Shown one piece after another: positions 15,339 through 22,577 of a stretch of 34,312 bases of DNA (positions are counted from its first letter, which is position 1; each line of letters begins with the position of its first letter). Origin of the DNA: a virus. The DNA lies in IMG/VR virus record IMGVR_UViG_3300002835_000611, positions 1-34,312 of that record. The stretch is one strand, 5' to 3'. The notes under the pieces are model-generated. The model saw only the letters and a list, made by a program, of their open reading frames with translations, searched no databases and was not told the DNA's origin. The translations under genes and the position numbers were made by a program.

Positions 15339-15693
15339 TGGAGGTGACGGGAATCGAACCCGTGTCCAACTAAGAACCTGTACATACAACGTCTCACATG
15401 CTTAGATCTGCAAGCTGATCAGTATAGGGAACCAAGAGGTCGCATCCACCACCTAGTTTTATGACTACTAGGAAAACTACTTGTCAGTTTCTGTTGCCAG
15501 GTATGACTACCCCGTAGGTTAGGCAGCGATTGCTACTTCACCGAAGATAGAAGCAAGGATTGCTTCACCTTCTGCTACACGCTCAGACTGAGTCATTGCG
15601 TTTATTAGTTGATTCCGAGATTAAAGTGGTTGGAGAACCATCCCACTGCATGTGTACATACCGACTGCATAGCTGTCAAATCCATGCACCCCC
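15339..15693 (-). ncRNA. ssrA: tmRNA (phage-encoded, long 26-residue tag)
   Basis: 355 nt, standard one-piece tmRNA size. The tRNA-like ends are clear: 5' GGGGGTG (15693-15687) pairs with 3' CACCTCC plus discriminator A; the 3' T-arm is ACGGG-TTCGATT-CCCGT; after the acceptor the 5' side has CATGGATTTGACAG, the tmRNA D-loop analogue. A hairpin TGGTT-CTCC-AACCA (PK1 region) precedes the tag. The resume codon is GCA at 15599-15597 and the tag frame runs 26 codons to TAA (15519-15521), beginning AMTQSERVAE and ending GEVAIAA, so the tail is protease-recognisable like ALAA but the tag is much longer than the usual ~10. The CCA end is not encoded. It starts 5 nt after the stop codon of the gene at 15699, so processing from a longer transcript is needed. 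It would rescue stalled ribosomes. Confidence 0.93.
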
Positions 15694-15698
15694 AAGAA

Positions 15699-15884
15699 TT
15701 ATTCTGAATCAGCGTCTTGCTCGTCAAACATTTCCATAATGTTATCCAGCTGATCATTAAACTCTCTGACAATTTCTTCTTCATCTACATGTATAATACG
15801 TGGTTTTTTATTATCCGCGTCATCAATGTAGTAATATACTGGAACCTTAATGTTTAGGTTCTTTATAAGTTTAGCCTTCGTCAT
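15699..15884 (-). CDS. 61-aa acidic protein upstream of tmRNA
   Basis: 61 aa: a basic start (MTKAKLIKNLNIKVPVYYYI), then acidic (DEEEIVREFNDQLDNIMEMF, EQDADSE). Its TAA is only 5 nt from the tmRNA 5' end, so gene and tmRNA share a transcript. Overlaps the upstream gene by 14 nt. Not recognised. Confidence 0.6.
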   Translation of the reverse strand: MTKAKLIKNLNIKVPVYYYIDDADNKKPRIIHVDEEEIVREFNDQLDNIMEMFDEQDADSE

Positions 15885-16080
15885 CTGATATAGTTATTTC
15901 AAGTGTGACTTCTTTAAATAAATCCCAAGGCATACTCTCATCTTGTAAGAGATCTTTAGCAGTTTGTTTAGTAAATGTCATAGGATAGAGCTGTGGTATT
16001 AAAGATGTGGTGTATGAACCGTCATCTGTAAAATGTACAAACTCATCCGTAATGATATACTGTAATGCTTTTAGTTTCAT
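15871..16080 (-). CDS. Unknown 69-aa protein
   Basis: 69 aa (MKLKALQYIITDEFVHFTDD, later MPWDLFKEVTLEITISDDEG). Overlaps both neighbours (14 nt downstream, ATGA upstream). Not recognised; part of the small-gene string that leads into the tmRNA. Confidence 0.6.
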   Translation of the reverse strand: MKLKALQYIITDEFVHFTDDGSYTTSLIPQLYPMTFTKQTAKDLLQDESMPWDLFKEVTLEITISDDEG

Positions 16081-16232
16081 TTGTCGATTAAAATTAGTTC
16101 AAGACCACGATTAAACCAAAGAATTTCTATAGAAAGATTACATAGTTCTTCTTCGTATGTTCTTTCATGCCATATACGTAGTGCAGGAAGAATATAGAAT
16201 GTACTGTGTAACTCACTGATTTGCAGTCTCAT
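16077..16232 (-). CDS. 51-aa protein
   Basis: A frame from ATG 16232 to TGA 16077 (starts MRLQISELHSTFYILPALRI, ends NRGLELILIDK). The stop overlaps the next ATG (ATGA) and the start is 3 nt after the preceding stop, so it fits the operon exactly. Not recognised. Confidence 0.58.
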   Translation of the reverse strand: MRLQISELHSTFYILPALRIWHERTYEEELCNLSIEILWFNRGLELILIDK

Positions 16233-16235
16233 ATG

Positions 16236-16517
16236 TTAATATTTATCTCTACCTCTACGATACGTTTCTAAATCGTCCATTTGTGTTTTTGCACGGGATT
16301 TTGACTTGATGGACTTTACAAAGTCTTCCCCTTTTCCTATAAGTTCCACTAGTGTTTTAATATTGCTAGACTTAAGTATACCTGGAGTATTTGGATTAGA
16401 CCAATACTCTTGATATTTATCTCTAGGAATAGCTGACCAGTTTTTAGTCATTGAATTGTAGTGGAATACATAATTGTATACATTCTCTTCCATATAAATG
16501 GTTTTATTCTTCGTCAA
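16236..16517 (-). CDS. Unknown 93-aa protein
   Basis: 93 aa with several aromatic residues (NVYNYVFHYNSMTKNWSAIP, DKYQEYWSNPNTPGIL), then a short helix (TLVELIGKGEDFVKSIKSKS) and an RGRDKY end. The IPRDKYQEYWSN pattern recurs in small phage proteins that handle gene-sized substrates, but no role is known. Overlaps the gene at 16504 by 14 nt. Confidence 0.62.
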   Translation of the reverse strand: MTKNKTIYMEENVYNYVFHYNSMTKNWSAIPRDKYQEYWSNPNTPGILKSSNIKTLVELIGKGEDFVKSIKSKSRAKTQMDDLETYRRGRDKY

Positions 16518-16962
16518 AGATTTTAATTTCTACGCTTTTAAGATAACCATCACTAGTGAAGTTACCATATACAGGATACATTCCATCACCTATCACAGTG
16601 GAAAATGCTACACCTGCACCAGTATGCCCCATCTTAAACTTTAGTTCACCAAATCCATCTTCAGATAGTGTATGCATAGCGCAAGCATTATAACTAAAAG
16701 GAGCTTTTGGTTCGTGCTCTTCAATAAGCACCCACTCACCAGTGGAGTTAAGCTCGTTCATTGTCTTTCCATACTTAGGAATAACGCTTTCGTAGTTTTC
16801 AAAATCTACACGATACTGTAATCTATCACCTGTAGTTTTGTGCTGATAGATACGGATGTCTTCAAAGTCTTCTTTCTGCCACTCGCTATCTATATAGCAA
16901 GGATCGCAGATTAGGAGCTGACCAGAGTCCACTGCAGCATATCCCATTAATAGTGTTTCCAT
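16504..16962 (-). CDS. DUF4241-like protein
   Basis: 152 aa. The N-terminus AAVDSGQLLICDPCYIDSEW and C-terminus GVAFSTVIGDGMYPVYGNF match the DUF4241-type pattern (VDSGQLxIxDPCY ... GDGxYPVY). These are small beta-rich cytoplasmic proteins of unknown function found in bacteria and phages. A Cys pair lies in ICDPCY. Confidence 0.72.
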   Translation of the reverse strand: METLLMGYAAVDSGQLLICDPCYIDSEWQKEDFEDIRIYQHKTTGDRLQYRVDFENYESVIPKYGKTMNELNSTGEWVLIEEHEPKAPFSYNACAMHTLSEDGFGELKFKMGHTGAGVAFSTVIGDGMYPVYGNFTSDGYLKSVEIKIFDEE

Positions 16963-16964
16963 TG

Positions 16965-17195
16965 TTATTGTTTTGGATTATTAAATGTTTCTTCGTAAAT
17001 CTCTTCAAATGTTTTGAAGTCTTTTCCTCTTCCAGCATTCCATGCTTGCTGTCCACCCATAATAAAGAACTGTCTAAGCAGACTTCTCTCCATTATACGT
17101 GCTTGTTCGTATGTAATGTCCCAAATAGCTTTTGATTTGGGTTGCTCATCTTGAATCTCTTTGATGAGTAGTTCTACTGCTGTTTTTTCTTTCAT
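16965..17195 (-). CDS. Unknown 76-aa protein, first gene of the tmRNA operon
   Basis: 76 aa, helical (KTAVELLIKEIQDEQPKSKA, QARIMERSLLRQFFIMGGQQ). The TAVELLIKEI start resembles the KTAVEWLIEQI pattern that begins many small phage proteins in Bacteroidota. It is the first gene after the palindrome cluster at 17217-17343, which probably holds its promoter. Function unknown. Confidence 0.65.
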   Translation of the reverse strand: MKEKTAVELLIKEIQDEQPKSKAIWDITYEQARIMERSLLRQFFIMGGQQAWNAGRGKDFKTFEEIYEETFNNPKQ

Positions 17196-17216
17196 ATTAT
17201 TTTTTTTAAACGTTAA

Positions 17217-17343
17217 TGTGCGTTATAATGCACAAAATATGGGGTTTTTGTCCGTTATAAGGGACATTATATTGCACTTATTGTTAAAAAACTATACCTA
17301 ATTCGGTATAATTCCGAATAAAGGTGCATTATTATACACTTTT
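17217..17343. promoter_or_regulatory. Cluster of four palindromes with TATAAT-like centres
   Basis: Four inverted repeats lie in tandem upstream of the gene at 16965: TGTGC-GTTATAAT-GCACA (17217-17234), TGTCC-GTTATAAG-GGACA (17249-17266), ATTCGG-TATAATT-CCGAAT (17301-17319) and AAAGGTG...CACTTTT (17320-17343, one G-T pair). The first two share the frame TGTSC-8-GSACA and the same GTTATAA centre. This looks like a multi-site operator or overlapping promoter array, or an origin-like iteron set. No gene is present in this gap. Confidence 0.6.
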
Positions 17344-17351
17344 ACATATAA

Positions 17352-18041
17352 TTATAGAGATAGGATATTACCAAAGGATATTAACCCCTTCTCAAACTCA
17401 CCATCCTCTACACACGCAGCGTTAGAAAACACGGTGGGAGTATTAGAGAAGTGACTAACTCCTTGATTATTAAGGTCTTTATAGTTGTGTATATGACCAA
17501 AGCATACCAGCTTAAGCGTATCTTTTAGAGCATAACAACGCTTCATCAGTGATAAGTCACCACACATCTCTAGGTTATTCTGTCTATCATAGCTTAGATC
17601 ACGGATACCCTTGGGAGGACCGTGTACAACAAGCACATCAGTATACTCTGGTATTTTCTGCCACACTGCGTGAGTTTTATCTCTAGCTTTCATAAATGCC
17701 CAGTCACCAAACGTTGGTGTAACAGGAGTTCCGTAGAAAACTACACCATTAATAGTGGTGGCAGCATTCTCTAGATAGATGATTTCAGCTTGAGCAAAAT
17801 GTGCTGGGGTAACTAAGTTCCTTTCGATAGATGTATCGTGGTTACCTGCTACATAAATCTTATGCTTTACAGGTACAGACTGATACCATTCTACAAAGTT
17901 GAGCACCTCTTCTCTGTTTCTATATGGATCTCTCCAGTTGGAGCAGTCCCCGCTGTGTACCACCACATCAACACCATCAAACCTTTCGTCAGGTATCATA
18001 TGATGGAAGCTGTGCGTGTCGCTAATGTGTAGAATTTTCAT
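17352..18041 (-). CDS. Calcineurin-like metallophosphoesterase
   Basis: 229 aa starting at ATG 18041 (MKILHISDTH); a longer frame upstream adds residues without family character. All metal-binding motifs are present: DTH (8-10), SGDCSNW (30-36), AGNHD (65-69), VVHGPPKG and CFGHIHNYKD. The family hydrolyses phosphoesters with two metal ions; members include nucleases and nucleotidases. In a phage it may act on nucleic acid ends or host signalling nucleotides, but substrate cannot be read from sequence. Confidence 0.88.
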   Translation of the reverse strand: MKILHISDTHSFHHMIPDERFDGVDVVVHSGDCSNWRDPYRNREEVLNFVEWYQSVPVKHKIYVAGNHDTSIERNLVTPAHFAQAEIIYLENAATTINGVVFYGTPVTPTFGDWAFMKARDKTHAVWQKIPEYTDVLVVHGPPKGIRDLSYDRQNNLEMCGDLSLMKRCYALKDTLKLVCFGHIHNYKDLNNQGVSHFSNTPTVFSNAACVEDGEFEKGLISFGNILSL

Positions 18042-18099
18042 AACAATAGGTTTTAAAATAACACTCTTATCTATCCAACTTACAAGTGTCATGGCTGTC

Positions 18100-18255
18100 C
18101 CCTTGCAGTGATTCTGCGTAGGTTAGGAATAGACTGTTCAGAAGTTCATCATCAGGTATAGTCAACCTGCTGTTACCAAGTAACCGCCACTTACCTATAC
18201 GGTTATCATACCGTTTCTCATCGTATTAGGCATACTATCCAGTGATTGAGCTGGA
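18100..18255 (-). other. Structured non-coding stretch downstream of tRNA-like D
   Basis: No convincing gene. On the minus strand it holds a stem AACCG...CGGTT within AACCGTATAGGTAAG then TGGCGGTTACT, and GCAG-AATCA-CTGC near the 3' end. The AACCGTAT/TGGCGGT.ACT block also occurs at 22578-22733, again after a tRNA-like element, so the two may be related RNA elements. Confidence 0.4.
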
Positions 18256-18260
18256 ACGTG

Positions 18261-18338
18261 TAGTCAGGACAGGATTCGAACCTATGAAGTACCACCACGG
18301 AAAAACAATCCTTGAGAAAACAATTCCGCCACCTGACT
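18261..18338 (-). tRNA. tRNA-like element D (tRNA-Leu-like, rearranged; function uncertain)
   Basis: 78 nt. Perfect 7-bp acceptor AGTCAGG/CCTGACT and T-arm ATAGG-TTCGAAT-CCTGT are canonical. The 5' part TGGCGGAATTG is the start of a typical tRNA-Leu D-arm, but the closing CGC and the GG of the D-loop are missing. The middle carries a direct repeat (GGAATTGTTTTC / GGATTGTTTTTC). A loop TTGTTTT closed by AAGGA/TCCGT (one mismatch) would give anticodon GTT (Asn), while CTCAAGG would give CAA (Leu) without a stem. So it is either a diverged tRNA or a tRNA-derived processing element. No encoded CCA. Confidence 0.5.
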
Positions 18339-18434
18339 ATATACCCCCATATTCATTCCTAGACCAAAACCCAATCTGATAAGTAAGTAATATAGGGGTT
18401 TGTTATGTCAGATTATAGACCTCCATAACACGGT
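18339..18434 (-). other. Hairpin-rich 3' region after gene 18435
   Basis: On the minus strand, TAGACC...GGTCTA just after the stop codon, AATCTGA/TCAGATT, and CCCCTATATT/AATATGGGGG (mutually exclusive with the previous one). No gene. These may shape the mRNA end ahead of tRNA-like element D. Confidence 0.35.
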
Positions 18435-19220
18435 CTATTTCAAAAATATCAAATCTTTTTCAGATGGAGTCCAATCTTCTGGCATTGGATCATCATCCAC
18501 ATCGGAATCTACTGTTATAGGAACAGGTTCATCACTAGCAGTTCTATTTATAAATGATAGATAATCAGCAGTGTATATGATTTTGAGATCTTTAGTGTCA
18601 TTTGTACAGATCTTATTATTCTTTACCATTACAGACCAAGAATGTTTAAAACCATACATACTCTTTACACCTGATATCCGAGGCATAACAAACTTATCAC
18701 TTCCTGTACGAATATCTTGACATATAACAAACTCACTGTGAGCAGGTGTAATATTAACAATGTTAACGCGACCAACTACTACATCTTTTGTTGAGCTAGG
18801 ACTACCAATAGTTGCTTGTACAAGACACCCCTCGTGATATTCTACATCATTAATGGTGACATAGTTTCTTTCATATAATGGTAAAATCCACTCAGTATCA
18901 TTAGATGTTATAATTCCAGCTTGATCTACATCAAATACCCAACCATATTCATACTCAAATTTTTCATTAGCTTCAGTGCAACCATTCCAATCATCATCAT
19001 CGTGACATATCCATGCTCTAAAAGCTCTATCTTCAAGATTCACCTTATTAATACAAAGCATTGCATCTGTAATTTCAACTGTTTCATCTGGATCATCTTC
19101 GTCTCCTCTAAATAGCTTTACTTTTATTTTATCACCATGAAATATTTTAATACCATCTACAACTATATACCATAACGACTTATCAATCTGTGCTTCTGAT
19201 TTAACTTTAAGTCTTTTCAT
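18435..19220 (-). CDS. Unknown acidic beta-rich protein
   Basis: 261 aa. It reads as repeated beta segments with acidic patches (LWYIVVDGIKIFHGDKIKVK, DEDDPDETVEI, WICHDDDDWNGC, EYEYGWVFDVDQAG, GCLVQATIGSPSSTKDVVVG, SWSVMVKNNKICTN) and an acidic end (VDSDVDDDPMPEDWTPSEKD). The SVMVKNNKI piece is reminiscent of YopX-type small domains but not enough for a call. No signal peptide or membrane segment. Single gene between two terminator-like structures. Confidence 0.65.
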   Translation of the reverse strand: MKRLKVKSEAQIDKSLWYIVVDGIKIFHGDKIKVKLFRGDEDDPDETVEITDAMLCINKVNLEDRAFRAWICHDDDDWNGCTEANEKFEYEYGWVFDVDQAGIITSNDTEWILPLYERNYVTINDVEYHEGCLVQATIGSPSSTKDVVVGRVNIVNITPAHSEFVICQDIRTGSDKFVMPRISGVKSMYGFKHSWSVMVKNNKICTNDTKDLKIIYTADYLSFINRTASDEPVPITVDSDVDDDPMPEDWTPSEKDLIFLK

Positions 19221-19231
19221 ACAAGAGTTTT

Positions 19232-19265
19232 AAAAAAGCTCCCAGGAATAATTTCCCAGGAGCTT
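19232..19265 (-). terminator. Strong intrinsic terminator
   Basis: On the minus strand, a 13-bp hairpin (AAGCTCCTGGGAA with TTCCTGGGAGCTT, two G-U pairs, 4-nt loop) followed by T6. It ends the transcript of the AAA/VWA downstream genes (19272) and isolates the gene at 18435. Confidence 0.9.
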
Positions 19266-19271
19266 ATATTA

Positions 19272-19694
19272 TCAATCATCATCCTCGTCATCACCGTGCT
19301 TATCCTTATGAGCTTTTGCTTCATTTTTGTAGCTGATGAATTTTTCTATAAACTTATCTTCATCACCATCTACAGCTTTATAAAGCATAGTCATACCAGC
19401 AAGAACGTGCTGTAGCTTCTTGTCGGTATCCATTCTCAAGTCAAGACGAGAATACTCCCATACAAGATAAACACGCTCATTATCAGTCCTCGCTTCATCA
19501 AGAATTTTTTCAATAACTCCTGTTTTTGTACGAAGATTTGAAGGAGCATCATCAGGATCATCAAACAAATCACGAATCATCATCGCTTGATTAATTATAC
19601 TAAATAACACCTTTGCGTCCAATACATCAGATCTGTGATCTGGAATACTCAAAGCAGCTTGGACATTACCTGCTGAGTGATCAAATTTTACCAT
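19272..19694 (-). CDS. Unknown protein with acidic tail
   Basis: 140 aa, mostly helical (ALSIPDHRSDVLDAKVLFSI, DLFDDPDDAPSNLRTKTGVI, DTDKKLQHVLAGMTMLYKAV) with an acidic end (KHGDDEDDD). It overlaps the gene at 19681 by 14 nt and closes the operon that holds the VWA-like gene. Not recognised; may work with the VWA/AAA pair. Confidence 0.65.
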   Translation of the reverse strand: MVKFDHSAGNVQAALSIPDHRSDVLDAKVLFSIINQAMMIRDLFDDPDDAPSNLRTKTGVIEKILDEARTDNERVYLVWEYSRLDLRMDTDKKLQHVLAGMTMLYKAVDGDEDKFIEKFISYKNEAKAHKDKHGDDEDDD

Positions 19695-20007
19695 TATCGG
19701 TAGTTTTAGGGGTGAAAGATTGTTTTACCATTTCCACTGCTTCAGTGTGACCTTGCAGTGACTCGTTATACGTTTTATATCGACGTTGAAACTCGTCGTA
19801 CTGTCCACCAAATATCATTGTCTCAAATAATATGGGTGTTGATTCGTCCATAAATGAATGATCCCATCCAAGGAAGACTGTTGATATTTTAATGTTGTCT
19901 ATATAATCAATAGCAACACGTTTCATATCATCAGTCATTCCTTTTCGGAACTCATCGAAACTCACAACGTATGGATTCTTGTTCTCGTCTAAAAGATAAG
20001 ATTTCAT
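19681..20007 (-). CDS. Unknown 108-aa protein
   Basis: 108 aa, helical with a few strands (FRKGMTDDMKRVAIDYIDNI, HSFMDESTPILFETMIFGGQ, YDEFQRRYKTYNESLQGHTE). It overlaps the VWA-like gene by 4 nt (ATGA). The paired EFRKG/DDMKR and FETMIFGG segments are typical of small crAss-like phage proteins; no function known. Confidence 0.65.
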   Translation of the reverse strand: MKSYLLDENKNPYVVSFDEFRKGMTDDMKRVAIDYIDNIKISTVFLGWDHSFMDESTPILFETMIFGGQYDEFQRRYKTYNESLQGHTEAVEMVKQSFTPKTTDNGKI

Positions 20008-20861
20008 GACTTAGTTTTGTGAAGTTGTTCGAAAATAGAGTTTACCTGCTTAACAGGACCAACAGCATTAAGACCAATGACAGCTGTATATCCAAAGTTT
20101 TCTTTGCTTTTGATATCACTGTCCTTCATCGGGCAACCTAAACCACCACTAATGTGGAACTCACTAAATATTTCAGCAAGAAACACAGACTCACGGAAAG
20201 ATCCTAATGTAAATACAGGAGCAAAGGTGGTCCAGTTAAAGCGCTCTTGTGCAGACTTAATCTTTGCATGCACCAAACAATACTTACCTGCTACTTTAGG
20301 ATCTCTGTATGTATCTGCTGAAAAAGAACAATACCACACCTCTGTCGCAATACCTGCTTGCTCTAGCGCATAGATGGTAGGGATTGCTGTTGCTGCCACC
20401 TTACGAAATGATTCTTGATCTACACACGCAGAACCACAGATGTTAATAGCAATCTTTACAACAGGCTTTCTAGCGTTCTTGTAAACACCAAAATATCTAT
20501 CCTCACCACTGAGTGCTTTTGGAACATTCAGTCTGAACCCGTGATCAGTAAACTCTATGCGTTTACGGTAGGTGCGTGCTTGTCTAATAAGATCTTTATA
20601 CTTCTTATCAGCCATAGTTTTCTTCACCTCAGCTAGACACATATCTTTACCCTTCTTAGGATCAAATCTCGTAGTGTGAAAACCATCTTTACTTTTTTCG
20701 TCACCATAACGCCAGCTTGAATCATCTGTCATATTATCCAATTGACCTTGATTTCTAGGGTGCATAGTGGCAGGAGGATTATCTATATCAGTATTAGCAA
20801 AGAAATCTGCAACAGATTCATACATAATATGATATGTATCATCTTTTATAAATCTTTTCAT
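20004..20861 (-). CDS. VWA-like protein, partner of the AAA+ ATPase
   Basis: 285 aa from ATG 20861 (MKRFIKDD); the longer upstream frame would run through a terminator hairpin and is rejected. The N-terminal 60 residues contain SVADFFANTD and DDSSWRYGDE. The core KPVVKIAINICGSACVDQES followed by FRKVAATAIPTIYALEQAGI is a VWA-type Rossmann strand and helix with a degenerate MIDAS: the DxSxS position reads INICGSA. Such proteins accompany MoxR/CobS ATPases and act as substrate adaptors. The ATPase gene is directly upstream. Confidence 0.68.
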   Translation of the reverse strand: MKRFIKDDTYHIMYESVADFFANTDIDNPPATMHPRNQGQLDNMTDDSSWRYGDEKSKDGFHTTRFDPKKGKDMCLAEVKKTMADKKYKDLIRQARTYRKRIEFTDHGFRLNVPKALSGEDRYFGVYKNARKPVVKIAINICGSACVDQESFRKVAATAIPTIYALEQAGIATEVWYCSFSADTYRDPKVAGKYCLVHAKIKSAQERFNWTTFAPVFTLGSFRESVFLAEIFSEFHISGGLGCPMKDSDIKSKENFGYTAVIGLNAVGPVKQVNSIFEQLHKTKS

Positions 20862-20880
20862 ATGATTTATTTTAAAGTTA

Positions 20881-20914
20881 AAAAAAAGCAAAGGGGTTTT
20901 TACGCCCCCTTGCT
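20881..20914 (-). terminator. Intrinsic terminator between ATPase and VWA-like genes
   Basis: On the minus strand, a 10-bp hairpin AGCAAGGGGG/CCCCTTTGCT (one G-U pair, 8-nt loop) followed by T7. It would reduce or stop read-through from the ATPase gene into the VWA-like gene, so their expression ratio may be set here. Confidence 0.88.
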
Positions 20915-20926
20915 ATAACCCATCCA

Positions 20927-22234
20927 TCAGGACACTCCAACAGTGTTTTTTAGCTTTTTCTGAAGCTCTTCATCCCAATGACTAGAAATCATATTTAGGA
21001 TATCCTGCTTACAGAAATTGTTGAACAGTAATGTAGATGCATCAAACACAGAGCGCGTTGAGAACTTCTCGCTTTCTACGTGAGAGTTCATAAATGCTCT
21101 GATGCCCTGCATCCATACATAATGATCACCAGCAATGCTCTTCTCGATGTTCTCATCATAGTCGATGAATATACGACACAGTTTAAAACGATCGAGGAAT
21201 GCCATATCCTGCATCTCTCTACCCTGATATTCAACAGAACCTGATCCCCACGTATTACCTGCTAGAATACAGAAGAAATCCTTATGCTTTTTAGCAATAG
21301 GATTACCTTGTCTATTAGGTACAGAGATCTGTCCGCTTCTGTCAAATACAGCGTTAAGCACTACAGCAATAGATGGTGACATTGCATCATACTCATCGAT
21401 TAGAAACAAACCACCGTTCTCATAGAAGTCTAGGAACTGTGATGTAACATAACCGTTGAGATTAGCAAATCCCACCAACTCTGACTTAGATGCCTCCATA
21501 TTACAGGAGAAGGATGCATAGCGAAGCTGCATAGAATCAGCAGCTTGTTTTGCTAGCGTTGATTTACCAGAACCTGTAGGTCCTACAATCATAGCTTGCT
21601 TAAACAGTTGCAGATAACTGATGAGCTTCGGAAGTTCTTTGTGTGCAGAAGGATTGTCAATTACTGCTTTCAATTCACCTTTTAAGTGAATCTGTGTGCG
21701 TTTGCTCTCTAAAAACGACTCAATAATCTTTTCTTTCTTACTAGAGTAGTCGTCTTTAAGTGCTTCCAACAGCTCCTTCTTTAACTGTTTGGTTAGTTTG
21801 TCTTTTTCTGATACCACGACATCAGACAATATACCGTGGATTTTTTCGTGTCTGAGCTTGTACATAACAAGTTTATCGACACGTTCTTGAATTGCTTGTT
21901 CGGGAATCATCACTTGAAATCCCGTTGTTGTTGAAGTGTTACTCATCTTCGTTTCTATTTTAGGGGGTTTTTGAATACTCTGTTCTTTTTTAACTGTTCT
22001 AATTACATTAAAGTAGGTGTTGGTACAACTCCATCTAATTGGTTCATTTTTATCACCATAAAAGAATAGATTAAAAATACCATCATGAGTGGTGCTACTT
22101 GATTTAGCTTTCACTGTATAAGTGCTACCTTTTGTAACATACGCATGTCCACCTGTATGTAATATCTCAATGGTGTCTCCTGCTTCTATATCCTCGTAAG
22201 CAATCTTTTCTATTCTAATTGTTGTTTTTTCCAT
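20927..22234 (-). CDS. MoxR/CobS-type AAA+ ATPase with N-terminal beta domain
   Basis: 435 aa from ATG 22234 (a start 12 nt earlier is possible). Residues about 5-85 form a beta-rich domain (EDIEAGDTIEILHTGGHAYV, GIFNLFFYGDKNEPIRWSC) of SH3/KOW type. A helical linker follows. The AAA+ module (about 210-400) has Walker A GPTGSGKST (218-226), Walker B LFLIDE (276-281), sensor 1 ILAGNTWG, and an arginine-finger region FLDRFKLCRIFID. Insertion VGFANLNGYVTSQFL is typical of the MoxR/CobS clade. These ATPases remodel complexes with a VWA partner; here that partner is encoded directly downstream. Confidence 0.85.
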   Translation of the reverse strand: MEKTTIRIEKIAYEDIEAGDTIEILHTGGHAYVTKGSTYTVKAKSSSTTHDGIFNLFFYGDKNEPIRWSCTNTYFNVIRTVKKEQSIQKPPKIETKMSNTSTTTGFQVMIPEQAIQERVDKLVMYKLRHEKIHGILSDVVVSEKDKLTKQLKKELLEALKDDYSSKKEKIIESFLESKRTQIHLKGELKAVIDNPSAHKELPKLISYLQLFKQAMIVGPTGSGKSTLAKQAADSMQLRYASFSCNMEASKSELVGFANLNGYVTSQFLDFYENGGLFLIDEYDAMSPSIAVVLNAVFDRSGQISVPNRQGNPIAKKHKDFFCILAGNTWGSGSVEYQGREMQDMAFLDRFKLCRIFIDYDENIEKSIAGDHYVWMQGIRAFMNSHVESEKFSTRSVFDASTLLFNNFCKQDILNMISSHWDEELQKKLKNTVGVS

Positions 22235-22523
22235 AGGATACACCATTTTTAACAGTGAGTAAGAAGCTTGTCACTACACCGCACTTTATAGAAAAGTCAG
22301 CGTTGTTGTGTGCATACTTGCACAAGTCCTTGAGAGACTTTGGTACATTTAATGTAACAGGTGACTTAGTCCAGCTATCAGATAGACGCTCTAATAGCAT
22401 CACTCTAACAGGTGCTGGGATTCTTGCATCACTAATGTTTTTTAGCACTTCAATAGTGCCAGTGATTGTACTATCTAACATATCAGATAGTGCATTTTGA
22501 ATGAATTGATGTTGGGTTTCCAT
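22215..22523 (-). CDS. Unknown 102-aa protein upstream of AAA+ ATPase
   Basis: 102 aa, helical (FIQNALSDMLDSTITGTIEV, VRVMLLERLSDSWTKSP, SLKDLCKYAHNNADFSIKCG). It overlaps the ATPase start by 20 nt and follows a strong terminator, so it opens the ATPase transcript. Not recognised. Confidence 0.62.
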   Translation of the reverse strand: METQHQFIQNALSDMLDSTITGTIEVLKNISDARIPAPVRVMLLERLSDSWTKSPVTLNVPKSLKDLCKYAHNNADFSIKCGVVTSFLLTVKNGVSYGKNNN

Positions 22524-22543
22524 ATGTTTAGGTTATTAATTAC

Positions 22544-22577
22544 AAAAAAAGCAGGAGACAATTACATTACCTCCTGC
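22544..22577 (-). terminator. Terminator of the tRNA-like-element operon
   Basis: On the minus strand, GCAGGAG/CTCCTGC (7 bp, 13-nt loop) followed by T7. It ends the transcript that carries elements A, B and C and the structured region 22578-22733. Confidence 0.88.

Noticed and set aside
15339-15693. Two-piece (permuted) tmRNA
   Set aside because: The 5' acceptor half, tag frame and 3' acceptor half are in the normal one-piece order.
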